NCBI GenBank assembly: GCA_002299195.1
Contig: DBOA01000059.1
Span: 1 to 7,661, forward strand
From: Sphingomonadales bacterium UBA658
GTDB lineage: Bacteria > Pseudomonadota > Alphaproteobacteria > Sphingomonadales > Sphingomonadaceae
Reading direction: 5' to 3'
Length of the DNA stretch: 7,661 bases
Position numbers and translations under genes: made by a program. How positions within the stretch are numbered: position 1 is the first letter of the stretch; every line of letters starts with the position of its first letter. Shown piece after piece: positions 6,418-7,661 of this stretch. The notes below the pieces were generated by a model, which did not search any database, had not been told where the DNA came from, and worked only from the letters and a program-made list of their open reading frames with translations.

Positions 6418-7661
6418 GTGAGTGAGCATCAGGACTGGTTTCCAATTCCCGAGACGGCGGCCCGTAACACGCAATGCAGCGCTGCGGATTATGACCTTAT
6501 GTATGCGCAAAGCATCAGCGCGCCCGATGCATTTTGGGCGGAACAGGCCAAGCGGATCGATTGGTTCACGCCGCCAACGAAAGTGGGCAACTGGTCTTTC
6601 GACCCCGTGTCGATCAAATGGTATGAAGACGGTGTTTTGAACCTCTGTCACAACGCCGTTGACCGCCATGTGGCTGCGGGGAAGGGCGACGCGATCGCGT
6701 TTATCTTTGAGCCTGATGATCCGGCCAAAGATGCGCGCCGGGTTTCCTATTCCGAACTGCTGACGGAGGTTAAGCGCATGGCCGGTGCGCTCAAGAGCCT
6801 TGGCGTTGGCAAAGGGGACCGCGTTACAATCTATATGCCCATGTGCGTTGAGGGCGCGGTTGCGATGCTGGCCTGTGCACGCATCGGCGCGGTGCACAGC
6901 GTTGTTTTTGGCGGCTTTTCGCCGGAGGCTATCGCTGGACGAATTCAAGATTGCGCAAGCCGGTTTGTAGTCTGCGCAGACACGGCGTTGCGCGGTGGCA
7001 AGTCGGTGCCGTTAAAGGCGAATATTGATGCGGCGCTGACGAAAGTGGACGGCGTCGATGCCGTTTTGGTTGTGCAGCACACAAGTGAACCCGTTGGGAT
7101 GCAGGCTGGGCGCGATCATTGGTATCACGACTTTGGCGCGTCGGATGATTGCCCCTGCGAACCCATGAACGCCGAAGACCCTTTGTTCATATTATACACC
7201 TCAGGATCAACGGGCAGCCCAAAGGGGGTGTTGCACACGGTCGGTGGCTATTCGGTGTGGACCGCGAGCACATTCTATTATGTCTTTGACTATCGCCCCG
7301 GCGAGGTCTTCTTTTGCTCGGCCGACATTGGTTGGGTCACGGGGCACAGCTATGTGGTCTATGGGCCGTTACAAAATGGCGGAACCAGCCTGATATTCGA
7401 AGGCATCCCAAGCTACCCCGATAGCGGGCGTTTTTGGGACATTATTGACCGGCATCAGGTGAACATATTTTACACTGCGCCAACGGCCCTGCGCGCGCTG
7501 ATGCGTGATGGCGATGCGCCGGTTCTGGCGCGCTCACGCAAGTCGCTGCGCTTGCTGGGCACGGTGGGTGAGCCCATCAATCCCGAGGCTTGGCGCTGGT
7601 ATCACGCAACGGTGGGCGAAGGGAAATTGCCCATTGTCGACACATGGTGGCAGACAGAGAC
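6418..7661 (+). CDS. acs: Acetyl-CoA synthetase, N-terminal two thirds (partial, runs off the right edge)
   Basis: AMP-forming ligase that activates acetate with ATP to acetyl-AMP and then forms acetyl-CoA in the cytoplasm, for growth on acetate or its recovery. The 414 codons present (the family has about 650) start at GTG with SEHQDWFPIP. They show FWAEQAKRIDWFTP (43-56), SIKWYEDGVLNL, IYMPMCVEGAVAMLACARIG and AVHSVVFGGFSPEAIAGRIQ. The ATP-binding P-loop is TSGSTGSPKG (261-270). DIGWVTGHSY (303-312) holds the acetate-pocket V307 and T308, and WWQTE (410-414) holds W411, matching the tryptophan that limits the substrate to acetate in Salmonella Acs (W414). This pocket favours acetate over propionate. 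K195 stands where Salmonella has a CoA-contacting arginine (Arg194, from memory). The C-terminal domain with the regulatory acetylated lysine is outside the window. No stop or frameshift is seen. Propionyl-CoA synthetase is the main alternative and fits less well. Confidence 0.95.
   Translation, partial: MSEHQDWFPIPETAARNTQCSAADYDLMYAQSISAPDAFWAEQAKRIDWFTPPTKVGNWSFDPVSIKWYEDGVLNLCHNAVDRHVAAGKGDAIAFIFEPDDPAKDARRVSYSELLTEVKRMAGALKSLGVGKGDRVTIYMPMCVEGAVAMLACARIGAVHSVVFGGFSPEAIAGRIQDCASRFVVCADTALRGGKSVPLKANIDAALTKVDGVDAVLVVQHTSEPVGMQAGRDHWYHDFGASDDCPCEPMNAEDPLFILYTSGSTGSPKGVLHTVGGYSVWTASTFYYVFDYRPGEVFFCSADIGWVTGHSYVVYGPLQNGGTSLIFEGIPSYPDSGRFWDIIDRHQVNIFYTAPTALRALMRDGDAPVLARSRKSLRLLGTVGEPINPEAWRWYHATVGEGKLPIVDTWWQTE

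Noticed and set aside
6687..6698. CGCGATCGCG palindrome inside acs
   Set aside because: It lies in well conserved coding sequence and GCGATCGC-like words are common in GC-rich genomes; no reason to call it a site.
6346..6948. Minus-strand open frame (200 codons) across the start of acs
   Set aside because: It is antisense to clear Acs sequence and shows no recognisable domain.

Overview
The window looks like a core chromosomal segment of an alphaproteobacterium, most likely a sphingomonad (Sphingomonadaceae or a close relative). This rests on three things: the gene order rne (divergent) / amiC / mrcA / prfB, which recalled alphaproteobacterial genomes share; an RNase E whose S1 domain carries a long charged insertion; and the sequence character of RNase E, PBP1A and RF2. 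Base composition is moderately GC-rich by eye and even across the window. I see no insertion sequence, tRNA, rRNA, CRISPR array or phage gene.

Layout: (1) 1-800, minus strand: the first 266 codons of rne (RNase E), running off the left edge. (2) 801-1283: a 483-bp divergent intergenic region with no convincing gene, holding the rne leader, weak promoter candidates on both strands and a perfect 14-bp palindrome. (3) 1284-2258: amiC, a secreted division-type N-acetylmuramoyl-L-alanine amidase with a GTG start. (4) 2265-2284: a stem-loop directly after amiC, without a T-run. (5) 2341-4857: mrcA, a complete bifunctional class A penicillin-binding protein. (6) 5007-6134: prfB, peptide chain release factor 2, read in one frame without the programmed frameshift. 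(7) 6138-6275, minus strand: the C-terminal scrap of a short-chain dehydrogenase, converging on prfB. (8) 6418-7661: the first 414 codons of acs (acetyl-CoA synthetase) with a GTG start, running off the right edge.

Functionally, amiC and mrcA act on the same polymer. PBP1A polymerises and cross-links peptidoglycan, while the amidase removes stem peptides, typically to separate septal walls. They lie 82 bp apart on one strand and are probably co-transcribed, though mrcA has its own strong ribosome binding site. RNase E (RNA decay) and RF2 (termination at UGA and UAA) are housekeeping functions. Acs feeds acetate into acetyl-CoA and appears to be a separate unit.

No new biological system is visible. 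The points most worth a second look are the in-frame relic of the RF2 frameshift site, the truncated dehydrogenase next to acs, the acidic-then-basic insertion in the RNase E S1 domain, and the palindrome and stem-loop near amiC. Promoter calls are by eye and weak.
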